Shown: one piece after another, positions 35,249 to 43,171 of the stretch | Position numbering within the stretch: position 1 is the stretch's first letter | Layout: each line of letters begins with the position of its first letter | Assembly (NCBI GenBank): GCA_949297365.1 | Contig: CASFSL010000020.1 | Coordinates: 1-49,559, forward strand | Length of the DNA: 49,559 bases | From: an uncultured Bacteroidales bacterium | GTDB lineage: Bacteria; Bacteroidota; Bacteroidia; Bacteroidales; UBA932 | Direction of reading: 5' to 3' | Notes under the pieces: model-generated | What the model was told of the DNA's origin: nothing | Seen by the model: the letters and a program-made list of their open reading frames with translations, nothing else | Databases searched by the model: none | Position numbers and translations under genes: made by a program

Positions 35249-36028
35249 ATGAATTTTACTTTGAAAGTATGGCGTCAGCAGAACGCTAAAGCAAAAGGAC
35301 ATTTCGAAACATACAAGGTATCCAATATCTCACCGGATACCTCATTTCTCGAGATGCTCGATATCCTCAACGATCAGTTGATACGTGAGGGCAATGACCC
35401 TGTTGCTGTCAACAAGGGCTGTAAGAATTCAGGACCTATAGCATTTGACCACGACTGCCGCGAGGGTATCTGCGGTATGTGCTCGCTCTATATCAACGGC
35501 CATCCTCATGGACCTGACAGTGAGATTACTACATGCCAGCTCCATATGCGTAAGTTCAAGGACGGCGATACCATCACTATAGAGCCCTGGAGAAGTGCCG
35601 GTTTCCCCATCATCAAGGACCTGGTAGTAAACCGCGGAGCCTTTGACAAGATCCTTCAGGCCGGTGGTTTCATCTCCGTCAATGCCGGTTCTGCTCAGGA
35701 TGCCAACGCGATACCTATTCCCAAGCAGAAAGCCGACGAGAGTATGGATGCGGCTGCCTGCGTAGGTTGCGGTGCTTGTGTGGCTACATGTAAGAACGGT
35801 TCAGCCATGCTTTTCGTCGCAGCCCGTGTAAGTTCACTGGCACTTCTGCCTCAGGGCCGTCCCGAGGCTGCACGCAGGGCAAAGGCCATGGTGGCCAAGA
35901 TGGACGAGCTCGGCTTCGGTGCCTGCACCAACACCCAGGCTTGCCAGAGCGAGTGCCCTAAGGGTATCACTGTCAGCCATATCGCCCGTCTGAACCGCGA
36001 GTTCCTCTGTGCGAAACTGAAAGACTAG
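35249..36028 (+). CDS. sdhB: Succinate dehydrogenase / fumarate reductase iron-sulfur subunit
   Basis: 259 residues. The [2Fe-2S] site is in [16 protein letters not shown] with a later TCQLHM. The ferredoxin-type clusters are in [16 protein letters not shown] and [15 protein letters not shown]. It passes electrons between the flavoprotein and the quinone-binding membrane subunit. It starts 14 bases after sdhA and has the same strong codon bias. Confidence 0.95.
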   Translation: MNFTLKVWRQQNAKAKGHFETYKVSNISPDTSFLEMLDILNDQLIREGNDPVAVNKGCKNSGPIAFDHDCREGICGMCSLYINGHPHGPDSEITTCQLHMRKFKDGDTITIEPWRSAGFPIIKDLVVNRGAFDKILQAGGFISVNAGSAQDANAIPIPKQKADESMDAAACVGCGACVATCKNGSAMLFVAARVSSLALLPQGRPEAARRAKAMVAKMDELGFGACTNTQACQSECPKGITVSHIARLNREFLCAKLKD

Positions 36029-36030
36029 TT

Positions 36031-36822
36031 ATGGAGTACTTTGTCACCTGCAACGGTATACCGGTTCATGTTTCCGAGACTGGAAAGGGTGACAAGGCTA
36101 TAATTTTGCTCCACGGCTATCTGGAGACACTGTATATATGGGAAGAGTTCCGGAGTCTTCTTCCGGACTCTTCCCGTATTGTTTCCATAGACCTGCCCGG
36201 GCTTGGACTGACCGGCTCCGATCCCTATGTCAATTCAATGCAGTTTGACGCCAAGGTTCTACTTGACCTGCTGGACAGGCTGTGCATCATGCGTCCTTAT
36301 ATTATCGGGCATTCCATGGGAGGATATGTCGGTCAGCGTTTTCTGAGGGATTATCCGGGACGCCTCGCAGGTCTGGTCAATATCAACTCTGTCCCGTATG
36401 CCGATGATCCGGCCAAGCAGTCCGACCGGCAGAAGGAGATAGACTTCATTCTCAACGGCAAACTGGTGCAGCTGGCTCAGATAGCGGTGCCCAATATGTA
36501 CTGCAAGGACAATCTCCGCAGGCTGGACGAGAAAATCACCGAGACTCTGGAGATATGCGAGATGCATGACCCTCAGGGAGTAGCAGCCGTTGTCCGGGGC
36601 CTGGTCTCCAGGGATGACAATGTGGACATACTCGCTTCTCCGCAGGTACCCGTGATGTTTATCTACGGCGATTCGGATGTGTATTGTCCTATCGCAAAAA
36701 TAGACCGTATAAAGGCCGATTTACCCGGCTCTAATCACGTCGTTGTTCCCCGGACGGGACACAATACCTTTATCGAGGAACCGGCCTCTACAGCCGCTCT
36801 AATTCTCGATTTTATTCAATAA
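36031..36822 (+). CDS. Alpha/beta hydrolase
   Basis: 263 residues, cytoplasmic (no signal peptide). IILLHGYLETLYIWEEF is the oxyanion-hole HG region, IIGHSMGGYVGQRF the nucleophile elbow (GHSMGG). MFIYGDSDVYCPI holds the catalytic Asp and VPRTGHNTFIEEP the catalytic His. All triad residues are present. The reaction is unknown; esterase or lactonase activity is typical. It starts 2 bases after the sdhB stop, so it is probably co-transcribed. Its end overlaps the convergent hflX end by 7 bases. Confidence 0.87.
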   Translation: MEYFVTCNGIPVHVSETGKGDKAIILLHGYLETLYIWEEFRSLLPDSSRIVSIDLPGLGLTGSDPYVNSMQFDAKVLLDLLDRLCIMRPYIIGHSMGGYVGQRFLRDYPGRLAGLVNINSVPYADDPAKQSDRQKEIDFILNGKLVQLAQIAVPNMYCKDNLRRLDEKITETLEICEMHDPQGVAAVVRGLVSRDDNVDILASPQVPVMFIYGDSDVYCPIAKIDRIKADLPGSNHVVVPRTGHNTFIEEPASTAALILDFIQ

Positions 36823-38000
36823 AGAAGGTTGTTGAAAGGGTATCTTCCTTCGTGTATCGAGCGGACCATCCCATAGAGGTCCTTCCGCAGTTTCTCAATA
36901 TTGATTTTCTGCCTGGCCGATATGAATATGCAGGCAGTATTCTCCTTCGCCACCCACATCTTCTCAAGGCGCTCCAGCGATACATTCTCCGGCTTCTCCT
37001 CCTCAAAGTCAAACTCGCTCTGCTCCCGATAGTTATAGGCATCAATCTTATTGAATATCATGTAGATGGGTTTGTCTTTTGCCCCGATATCCATGAGTGT
37101 CTCATTTACGGCCCTTATCTGCTCTTCAAAGTCGGGGTGGGAGATGTCCACCACGTGCAGCAGTATGTCGGCTTCACGAACTTCATCCAGAGTGCTCTTG
37201 AATGACTCAATCAGCTGCGTGGGCAACTTCCTTATGAAGCCTACCGTATCTGAAAGCAGGAACGGTACGTTGTCTATGACTACTTTCCTGACGGTAGTGT
37301 CGAGGGTGGCGAACAGCTTGTTCTCGGCGAATACGTCGCTCTTCGAAAGCAGGTTCATCAGCGTGCTTTTGCCTGCGTTGGTGTATCCGACGAGAGATAC
37401 GCGCACGAGGGAGCCTCTGTTTCCGCGCTGGGAGGACATCTGGCGGTCTATCTTCTTCAGCTGTTCTTTGAGCAGGCTTATCTTGTTGAGGATTATTCGG
37501 CGGTCAGTCTCGATCTGACTCTCTCCCGGGCCTCTCATGCCGATACCGCCGCGCTGTCTCTCAAGGTGAGTCCACATACGGGTCAGGCGGGGTAGGAGGT
37601 ACTGATACTGAGCCAGTTCAACCTGTGTTTTCGCATAGGCTGTCTTGGCCCTCTGAGCAAATATGTCCAGTATGAGATTAGTCCTGTCCAATATCCTGCA
37701 CTGCAGCTCTCTTTCCAGGTTTCTAAGCTGTGACGGCGACAGCTCGTCGTCAAAGATGACCAGCTTGATCTCATGCTCCTCTATGTAGGATTTGATCTCC
37801 TCCAGCTTTCCAGTGCCTACGTATGTTCTGGAATTGGCCCGTTCGAGTCTCTGCGTGAATCTTTTCTCGCTCCTTGCACCGGCAGTCAGGGCCAGGAACT
37901 CCAGTTCGTCCAGGTTCTCCTTTATCCTGCGTTCGTCTGTGCCTTGCGGGATGACGGATACGACGACTATCCTTTCAAATTCTTGCTCTTCTTTCTTCAT
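36816..38000 (-). CDS. hflX: Ribosome-associated GTPase HflX
   Basis: 394 residues. ATG 38000 is chosen; the frame opens at 38048, but that stretch contains the terminator of tonB. The N-terminal HflX domain includes YVGTGKLEEIKSYIEEHEIK, the glycine-rich linker is RGGIGMRGPGESQIETDRR, the P-loop is GYTNAGKST (205-213), and G3 lies in LLSDTVGFIRKLP with NKID for G4. It splits stalled or stressed ribosomes. It is the first gene transcribed leftward after the tonB terminator and is convergent with the alpha/beta hydrolase. Confidence 0.95.
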   Translation of the reverse strand: MKKEEQEFERIVVVSVIPQGTDERRIKENLDELEFLALTAGARSEKRFTQRLERANSRTYVGTGKLEEIKSYIEEHEIKLVIFDDELSPSQLRNLERELQCRILDRTNLILDIFAQRAKTAYAKTQVELAQYQYLLPRLTRMWTHLERQRGGIGMRGPGESQIETDRRIILNKISLLKEQLKKIDRQMSSQRGNRGSLVRVSLVGYTNAGKSTLMNLLSKSDVFAENKLFATLDTTVRKVVIDNVPFLLSDTVGFIRKLPTQLIESFKSTLDEVREADILLHVVDISHPDFEEQIRAVNETLMDIGAKDKPIYMIFNKIDAYNYREQSEFDFEEEKPENVSLERLEKMWVAKENTACIFISARQKINIEKLRKDLYGMVRSIHEGRYPFNNLLY

Positions 38001-38010
38001 TCTTTGAATC

Positions 38011-38047
38011 AAAAAAATGAGGCTGACTCTTTTCAGGGACAGCCTCA
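38011..38047 (-). terminator. Intrinsic terminator after tonB
   Basis: The arms 38040-38047 and 38018-38025 form a perfect 8-bp stem (TGAGGCTG/CAGCCTCA) with a 14-base loop, followed on the minus strand by seven T. It lies 23 bases after the tonB stop. Confidence 0.8.
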
Positions 38048-38069
38048 CATAATCTTTCTGTGAATTGAT

Positions 38070-38774
38070 TTAGTTTCTCAGCTGGAATACGATAGGGAAG
38101 CTGAATGATACGCGCACCGCCTTGTCCCTCTGCTTTGCAGGAGTCCATTTGGGTGAGCTCTGAACGACTCTGATGGCTTCCTGATCAAGAGCGGGATCCA
38201 CTCCTCTGAGTACTCTCACATTTGTGACAGTTCCGTCTTTCTCTACGGTGAACTGGAGGAATACTCGGCCGGAGATACCGTTCTCACGGGCTACGTCGGG
38301 ATATTCCAACTGTGAGTACACCCATTTCGGGAATTCTTCTTTGGCGTCACCGCCATTGAAAGTAGGACGCTGCTCAAATGAGATGGCATCGAAAGGAACG
38401 GCTTCCTCTATGATGGTCTCCTCAGCGACCTCGGCCACGTAGTCCATAATCTGAACACCCATGTCCGCATCGTCCTCAAGGCTGATAAACAGGTCTGTAT
38501 CAACTACGATATCGTCATCAACGACCTCAATCATGTCTGACAGTTGGGGAACTTTAGGAGCTTCCGGGGGTGGAGGAGGGGCCTCAGTTGTAACAGGTAT
38601 TTCTTCAACTTCTACTATTACGGCTGTCTCCTCCTGTATGACGGACTCAGCTTTCTCTTCTGTGCTCCACTCGAAAGCAGCAAGTATGATTACGAGAGCG
38701 ATGATAAGTCCCAACTCTCTGTAAAACAGCTTCCTGTTTTCAAGATTAGCTTTTTCGGATTTTTTAACTTCCAT
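38070..38774 (-). CDS. tonB: TonB-family energy-transducing protein
   Basis: 234 residues. A cytoplasmic lysine-rich start is followed by one transmembrane helix (GLIIALVIILAAF). A periplasmic linker has a short proline run (EAPPPPPEAPKVP) and an acidic stretch. The C-terminal TonB domain (about 150-234) has YPDVARENGISGRVFLQFTV, VRVLRGVDPALDQEAIRVVQ and WTPAKQRDKAVRVSFSFPI. It carries proton-motive energy to TonB-dependent outer-membrane transporters such as SusC. ExbB/ExbD genes are not in the window. The acidic linker is unlike the Pro/Lys-rich one of E. coli TonB but usual in Bacteroidota. Confidence 0.9.
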   Translation of the reverse strand: MEVKKSEKANLENRKLFYRELGLIIALVIILAAFEWSTEEKAESVIQEETAVIVEVEEIPVTTEAPPPPPEAPKVPQLSDMIEVVDDDIVVDTDLFISLEDDADMGVQIMDYVAEVAEETIIEEAVPFDAISFEQRPTFNGGDAKEEFPKWVYSQLEYPDVARENGISGRVFLQFTVEKDGTVTNVRVLRGVDPALDQEAIRVVQSSPKWTPAKQRDKAVRVSFSFPIVFQLRN

Positions 38775-38864
38775 GCTATTTTAGTATTTTCTAATTTTCC
38801 AACTGTAAAATTAGATATTATTTCCCAAATACAAGCAAAAATTGTTGAAAAATCTGTTAAAAAC

Positions 38865-39806
38865 TTAAATCAGCCCCAGGTCGTGGAGTATCTTGTTGGT
38901 GTTTCTCTGCTTCTCCGCACCTTCGTGGAATCTCTTCTTCTCGTCCTCGGAAAGTTTGATTCTGACGATCTTCTCAACACCTTTTCTGCCGATTACGATG
39001 GGCACTCCGAGGCAGATATCCTCCTCACCGTATTCTCCGTTCTGGGGAACGCTGCAGGGGATGATTCTCTTCTCGTCGTGGAGTATGGCCCTTACGATGC
39101 TTGCAGCACATGCGCCGGGGGCGTAGAATGCAGATGTACCCATGAGTTTGGTGATGGTGGCACCGCCTACCATCGTGTCGGCGATTACCTGCTCTCTCTT
39201 GGCTTTGCTGAGGATCTTCTCCACGTCTCCGCCTTTATACTTTACGCTGCTCATCAGAGGTACCATGGTGGCGTCACCGTGAGCTCCGATAACCATGCCG
39301 TCGATATCGCATACCGGGGCGTTCAGGGCTTTGCTCAGGTAGTAGTTGAACCTGCTGCTGTCAAGCGCGCCGCCCATACCGATGAGGTGGTTCTTCTTGA
39401 TGTTGCAGGTCTTGTATGCCAGATAGGTCATAGTGTCCATGGGGTTGGATACCATAACTATAAAGGCGTTGGGAGAGAATTTCACGATATTGCCTACAAC
39501 TTCGCTGACGATCTTTGCGTTTGTTCCGATGAGGTCTTCCCTGGACATACCGGGCTTGCGGGGCATTCCGGAAGTCACAACCACTACATCTGAACCTGCA
39601 GTGGCCTTGTAGTCGTTCGTTACGCCTGTGATGCGGGAATTGATGCCCATAATTTTAGCTGACTGCTGGAGGTCGATGGCCTTGCCTTCTGCGTAACCCT
39701 CTCTTACATCGAGAAGTACGATTTCCTTTGCAATATTCCAGCCTGCGAGTACGTTGGCGCAGGTAGCTCCTACGTTGCCGACGCCGATAACACTAACTTT
39801 TGACAT
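38865..39806 (-). CDS. mdh: Malate dehydrogenase
   Basis: 313 residues, of the LDH-like type. The NAD-binding GVGNVG (8-13) with Asp33 after the second strand fixes NAD preference. The substrate arginines lie in SGMPRKPGMSREDLIG, and catalytic His176 in MVIGAHGDATMVP. The arginine in place of glutamine before KPGMSR favours malate/oxaloacetate over lactate. It works with SdhAB (reductive or oxidative C4 pathway). Codon bias is strong. It stands alone between tonB and the divergent ybeY. Confidence 0.95.
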   Translation of the reverse strand: MSKVSVIGVGNVGATCANVLAGWNIAKEIVLLDVREGYAEGKAIDLQQSAKIMGINSRITGVTNDYKATAGSDVVVVTSGMPRKPGMSREDLIGTNAKIVSEVVGNIVKFSPNAFIVMVSNPMDTMTYLAYKTCNIKKNHLIGMGGALDSSRFNYYLSKALNAPVCDIDGMVIGAHGDATMVPLMSSVKYKGGDVEKILSKAKREQVIADTMVGGATITKLMGTSAFYAPGACAASIVRAILHDEKRIIPCSVPQNGEYGEEDICLGVPIVIGRKGVEKIVRIKLSEDEKKRFHEGAEKQRNTNKILHDLGLI

Positions 39807-39859
39807 AGTTGTAATTTGTTATTAAATTTACCAAAATTTTTAAGCAAAAATCAGACCGC

Positions 39860-40354
39860 ATGATAAGATTTGAAGTCATAGACGCGACCTTCAATTTGCG
39901 CCACAAAAATGCAATTAAAAATTGGATTAAGGAAATCATTTTGAGCAAAAATCGCAGAGTAGGGGATATCAACTATATTTTCTCAAACGATGAATATGTC
40001 CTCGAGGTCAACCGTAAATATCTTGGCCACGATTACTATACCGACATAATAACGTTTGATACTTCTGAATATGATGAGCAAATAACAGATAACAAGGTAG
40101 ATACAATCTCTGCCGATATCATAATCAGTCTGGATACGGTAGCGGCGAATGCAGTCACTTACGGTGCGGACTTTCCGCAGGAGCTTTACCGCGTCATAAT
40201 ACACGGCATCCTGCATCTGGTTGGGTATGATGACTTGAATGAGGCGGACTCCTGCAGGATGCGCAAGGCCGAGGATGAGACGCTGGCTCTTCTTCCCAAG
40301 TTTGGTATCCTCGGTGATCAGGTTTATATTTGCCGCGCAAAATCCCAAAGTTAA
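39860..40354 (+). CDS. ybeY: Endoribonuclease YbeY (16S rRNA maturation)
   Basis: 164 residues. The metal site is HGILHLVGYDDLNEAD. In E. coli the motif is HGxLHLxGYDH, and here the third ligand position is Asp; this is usual in Bacteroidota. INYIFSNDEYVLEVNRKYLG is the conserved N-terminal substrate groove. It acts in rRNA processing and ribosome quality control. Its stop shares one base with the mnmG start (TAATG), so the two are coupled. Confidence 0.93.
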   Translation: MIRFEVIDATFNLRHKNAIKNWIKEIILSKNRRVGDINYIFSNDEYVLEVNRKYLGHDYYTDIITFDTSEYDEQITDNKVDTISADIIISLDTVAANAVTYGADFPQELYRVIIHGILHLVGYDDLNEADSCRMRKAEDETLALLPKFGILGDQVYICRAKSQS

Positions 40355-42327
40355 TGGACTTCAGGTACGATGTCATAGTAATAGGTGCCGGTCATGCCGG
40401 ATGTGAGGCCGCATCGGCTGCAGCGAGGCTGGGTGTCAAAGTGCTTCTTATCACGATGGACATGAACAAGATTGCCCAGATGTCCTGTAATCCTTCCATT
40501 GGCGGAATAGCTAAAGGTCAGATTGTCAGAGAGATAGATGCTCTGGGGGGGGTTTCAGGAATAGTCACTGACGCTTCTACGCTTCAGTTTCGGATGCTTA
40601 ACCGCTCCAAGGGCCCTGCTATGTGGAGTCCCAGAGCTCAGTGCGACCGTATGGCCTTTTCCATGAACTGGCGCTGGATACTGGAGAATACGCCCAATCT
40701 TGTTTTCTGGCAGGATACCGTTACACATTTCAATTTCTCGCCTTCCGGAGATATAGATTCTCTCGAGACTTCGCTGGGAGGTCATTTTTCAGCGTCGTAT
40801 TATATCCTGACAGCAGGTACTTTTCTCAATGGCAGAATCTTCGTCGGTGACAGGACTACCGAGGGGGGCAGGGTAGCGGAGCCGTCGTCGTATTTCGTCT
40901 CCCGGCAGTTGTGCGAGCGGGGTATAGCAACCGCCAGGATGAAGACAGGTACGCCTCCCCGCGTGGATATCCGCTCAGTCAATACTGCTGAGTTGATCCT
41001 GCAACAGGGAGATGAGAGGCCGGAAAAATTCTCATTCCTGCCCTATCTTTCCTCTGCGCAGCGTTCGGACATTCCCCAAATGGATTGCTATATCGCCCAT
41101 ACCAATGCGACTGTGCATGATATTCTGCGGTCGGCTTTTGATAAGTCGCCCCTGTTCTCAGGCAAGATAACCGGTATCGGGCCGCGCTACTGTCCGAGTA
41201 TCGAGGACAAATTGCGGACATTCGCTGATAAGGACTCACATCAGATATTCCTGGAGCCCGAAGGACGCAATTCGACTGAGTATTATCTGCAGGGCTTCTC
41301 TTCATCGCTCCCTTTTGAGACTCAGATAAACGCTTTGGTGCATGTGCCTGGTTTTGAGCACGTTCATTTGTTGCGTCCTGCTTATGCCATTGAATACGAC
41401 TATTTTGATCCTGTGCAGTTAGACCACACGCTACGTTCCCGCGTAGTGTCCAATCTTTTCCTCGCAGGTCAAGTCAACGGTACGACCGGTTATGAAGAGG
41501 CCGGCGCACAAGGTATCATAGCCGGCATCAATGCTGCGCTCCGTGTTAAGACAGGTCAGGAGTTTACTTTGTCGCGTGATACTTCCTACATCGGAGTCCT
41601 CATAGACGATTTGGTGACTAAAGGTGTGGATGAGCCTTACAGGATGTTTACATCCCGTGCCGAATATCGGATTCTCTTGCGTCAAGACAACACTGATGAG
41701 CGGCTGACGCCACTCTCACATCAGATAGGCTTGGCTTCCGATTACAGGATGAGGGTTCTGGAGTTAAAGAGGAAGATTAAGACGCGGATAAATTCTGCTC
41801 TTTCATCAACTCGGCCTACACTTGATGACCTTAACACCTATTTAGGTACAATCGGATCATCTCCGCTTTCTTCTACTAGACCGTTACTTGATTTAATATC
41901 GCGCCCTGGTGTAACGATAAGTGATTTGTATCGATTTGTTCCACGTGGAACAAAGACGTCTATCACGAAGCGCTCTTATGTATCTACGCAAGAAATATCA
42001 TCAAGTTTACGTGCTGCTCTTCCCGATTATTTCAAAATACTTTTTTCTGACAAATATTGCCTATTAAACGAATCGCTTGATTCGTGTGAGATTGAATTAA
42101 AGTATAGAGGCTATATTGACCGCGAGATTCTGCAGGCGCAAAAACTCAAGCGACTGGAGAACCTCTCTATTCCTGAGGATTTTGATTATGCGTCTTTGGA
42201 GTCGTTGTCAATAGAAGCTCGTATGAAGCTGACTAAGCACAGACCGCGCAATATTGCTGAAGCTTCCCGAATACCGGGTGTCTCACCGTCTGATATATCA
42301 GTTCTCTTGGTTTACTTCGGCCGTTGA
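40354..42327 (+). CDS. mnmG: tRNA uridine-5-carboxymethylaminomethyl modification enzyme MnmG
   Basis: 657 residues, slightly longer than the usual 620-630. FAD binding is in VIVIGAGHAGCEAASAAARL, and MSCNPSIGGIAKGQIVREID, FRMLNRSKGPAMWSPRAQCD and GYEEAGAQGIIAGINAAL are family hallmarks. With MnmE it modifies the wobble uridine of several tRNAs. ATG 40354 is chosen over 40330 because it begins the conserved DFRYDVIVIGAG and is coupled to ybeY. From about 41.7 kb to the stop the coding sequence is clearly more AT-rich than before. A parS-like palindrome at 41937-41952 is embedded in the frame and encodes part of FVPRGT. Confidence 0.95.
   Translation: MDFRYDVIVIGAGHAGCEAASAAARLGVKVLLITMDMNKIAQMSCNPSIGGIAKGQIVREIDALGGVSGIVTDASTLQFRMLNRSKGPAMWSPRAQCDRMAFSMNWRWILENTPNLVFWQDTVTHFNFSPSGDIDSLETSLGGHFSASYYILTAGTFLNGRIFVGDRTTEGGRVAEPSSYFVSRQLCERGIATARMKTGTPPRVDIRSVNTAELILQQGDERPEKFSFLPYLSSAQRSDIPQMDCYIAHTNATVHDILRSAFDKSPLFSGKITGIGPRYCPSIEDKLRTFADKDSHQIFLEPEGRNSTEYYLQGFSSSLPFETQINALVHVPGFEHVHLLRPAYAIEYDYFDPVQLDHTLRSRVVSNLFLAGQVNGTTGYEEAGAQGIIAGINAALRVKTGQEFTLSRDTSYIGVLIDDLVTKGVDEPYRMFTSRAEYRILLRQDNTDERLTPLSHQIGLASDYRMRVLELKRKIKTRINSALSSTRPTLDDLNTYLGTIGSSPLSSTRPLLDLISRPGVTISDLYRFVPRGTKTSITKRSYVSTQEISSSLRAALPDYFKILFSDKYCLLNESLDSCEIELKYRGYIDREILQAQKLKRLENLSIPEDFDYASLESLSIEARMKLTKHRPRNIAEASRIPGVSPSDISVLLVYFGR
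41937..41952. other. parS-like site 1 (inside mnmG)
   Basis: TGTTCCACGTGGAACA, a perfect 16-bp palindrome, extended here to a perfect 20-bp palindrome (41935-41954, TTTGTTCCACGTGGAACAAA). It matches the bacterial parS consensus bound by ParB. Confidence 0.8.
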
Positions 42328-42333
42328 ATGTGT

Positions 42334-42349
42334 TGTTCCACGTGGAACA
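42334..42349. other. parS-like site 2 (mnmG/GNAT convergent gap)
   Basis: The same 16-bp palindrome TGTTCCACGTGGAACA, 397 bp after site 1. It occupies nearly the whole 22-bp gap between the mnmG stop (42325-42327) and the GNAT stop (42350-42352). Confidence 0.8.
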
Positions 42350-43171
42350 TTATTCCATTGTGAATGTAAATAGCGGGTGCTTTCTTGAAAAGAGATCCAG
42401 TCTTGTCTTGCATAGCATATGCGCTTCCTTTTCGTTTCCTGCTGGAGTAGTGATAATAGCTGTGCTGGAGTTCGGATAGATGCCTTTAATCCAGTAGGGG
42501 GTTAGAGAAGAACCGCTGTCCGTGGCTTCTCCGTGCTCTTCACAGATAATAGTTCCGTTGTTCTCTGGATCAGGATAACAGATTACATAACCTTCTCCAT
42601 AGTTTATTGCAAATGCTTTGCCGTTGCAGTATTCGGTATATGAGAGCTGGTATCCGCACATATTCCGACTTGATTCAAACAGCAGGCCGTCGCGGCACTG
42701 TCTGGCTCTGGCCGTATATAGTGTCTGGTCGGAAAGGGGCTCCAGAATGATTTCCGGGGGAATTAATGGCAAGGTTACTTTTTTGACACTACGATATAAA
42801 GTCGTATCATAGCCCTGTTGCCTATAGTACTCAAATAAGGAATGTGAGGCTGGCCTTAGTATCATAAAGTCCAGATCTTTGTCAAGTAACTGCTCCTCTG
42901 CATGTCTCAGCAAGGACACTGCGTGTCTATGTCCGCGATGTTCAGGGTGAGAGCAGACACCGTAAACATATCCTCCTCTGTGTCCTGCATATTTGACAGG
43001 AAATATGCTCAAGGCAGAGACGATGCCATCCCCTGTCTCCATCACGTATGTCCTGGTCAGTCCGTATCCCTTCCCAAAAAACAGGTCTAGAAATGCCCTG
43101 TCTGCATCAAAACACTTTCTCCAAAGCGTCCTTAACTCCGGAACATCATCATCGTTGGAAAGCCTGAACAT
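42350..43171 (-). CDS. GNAT-family N-acetyltransferase
   Basis: 273 residues. The N-terminal GNAT domain is clear: VPELRTLWRKCFDADRAFLD, then the acetyl-CoA loop in YVYGVCSHPEHRGHRHAVSL and the LFEYYRQQGYDTT end of motif B. The C-terminal 130 residues are less conserved and may form a second, degenerate GNAT or lipid-carrier-like domain, as in Eis-type proteins. The acceptor substrate is unknown. The start codon overlaps the stop of the acyl-CoA ligase by one base, so the two are co-translated. Confidence 0.85.
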   Translation of the reverse strand: MFRLSNDDDVPELRTLWRKCFDADRAFLDLFFGKGYGLTRTYVMETGDGIVSALSIFPVKYAGHRGGYVYGVCSHPEHRGHRHAVSLLRHAEEQLLDKDLDFMILRPASHSLFEYYRQQGYDTTLYRSVKKVTLPLIPPEIILEPLSDQTLYTARARQCRDGLLFESSRNMCGYQLSYTEYCNGKAFAINYGEGYVICYPDPENNGTIICEEHGEATDSGSSLTPYWIKGIYPNSSTAIITTPAGNEKEAHMLCKTRLDLFSRKHPLFTFTME

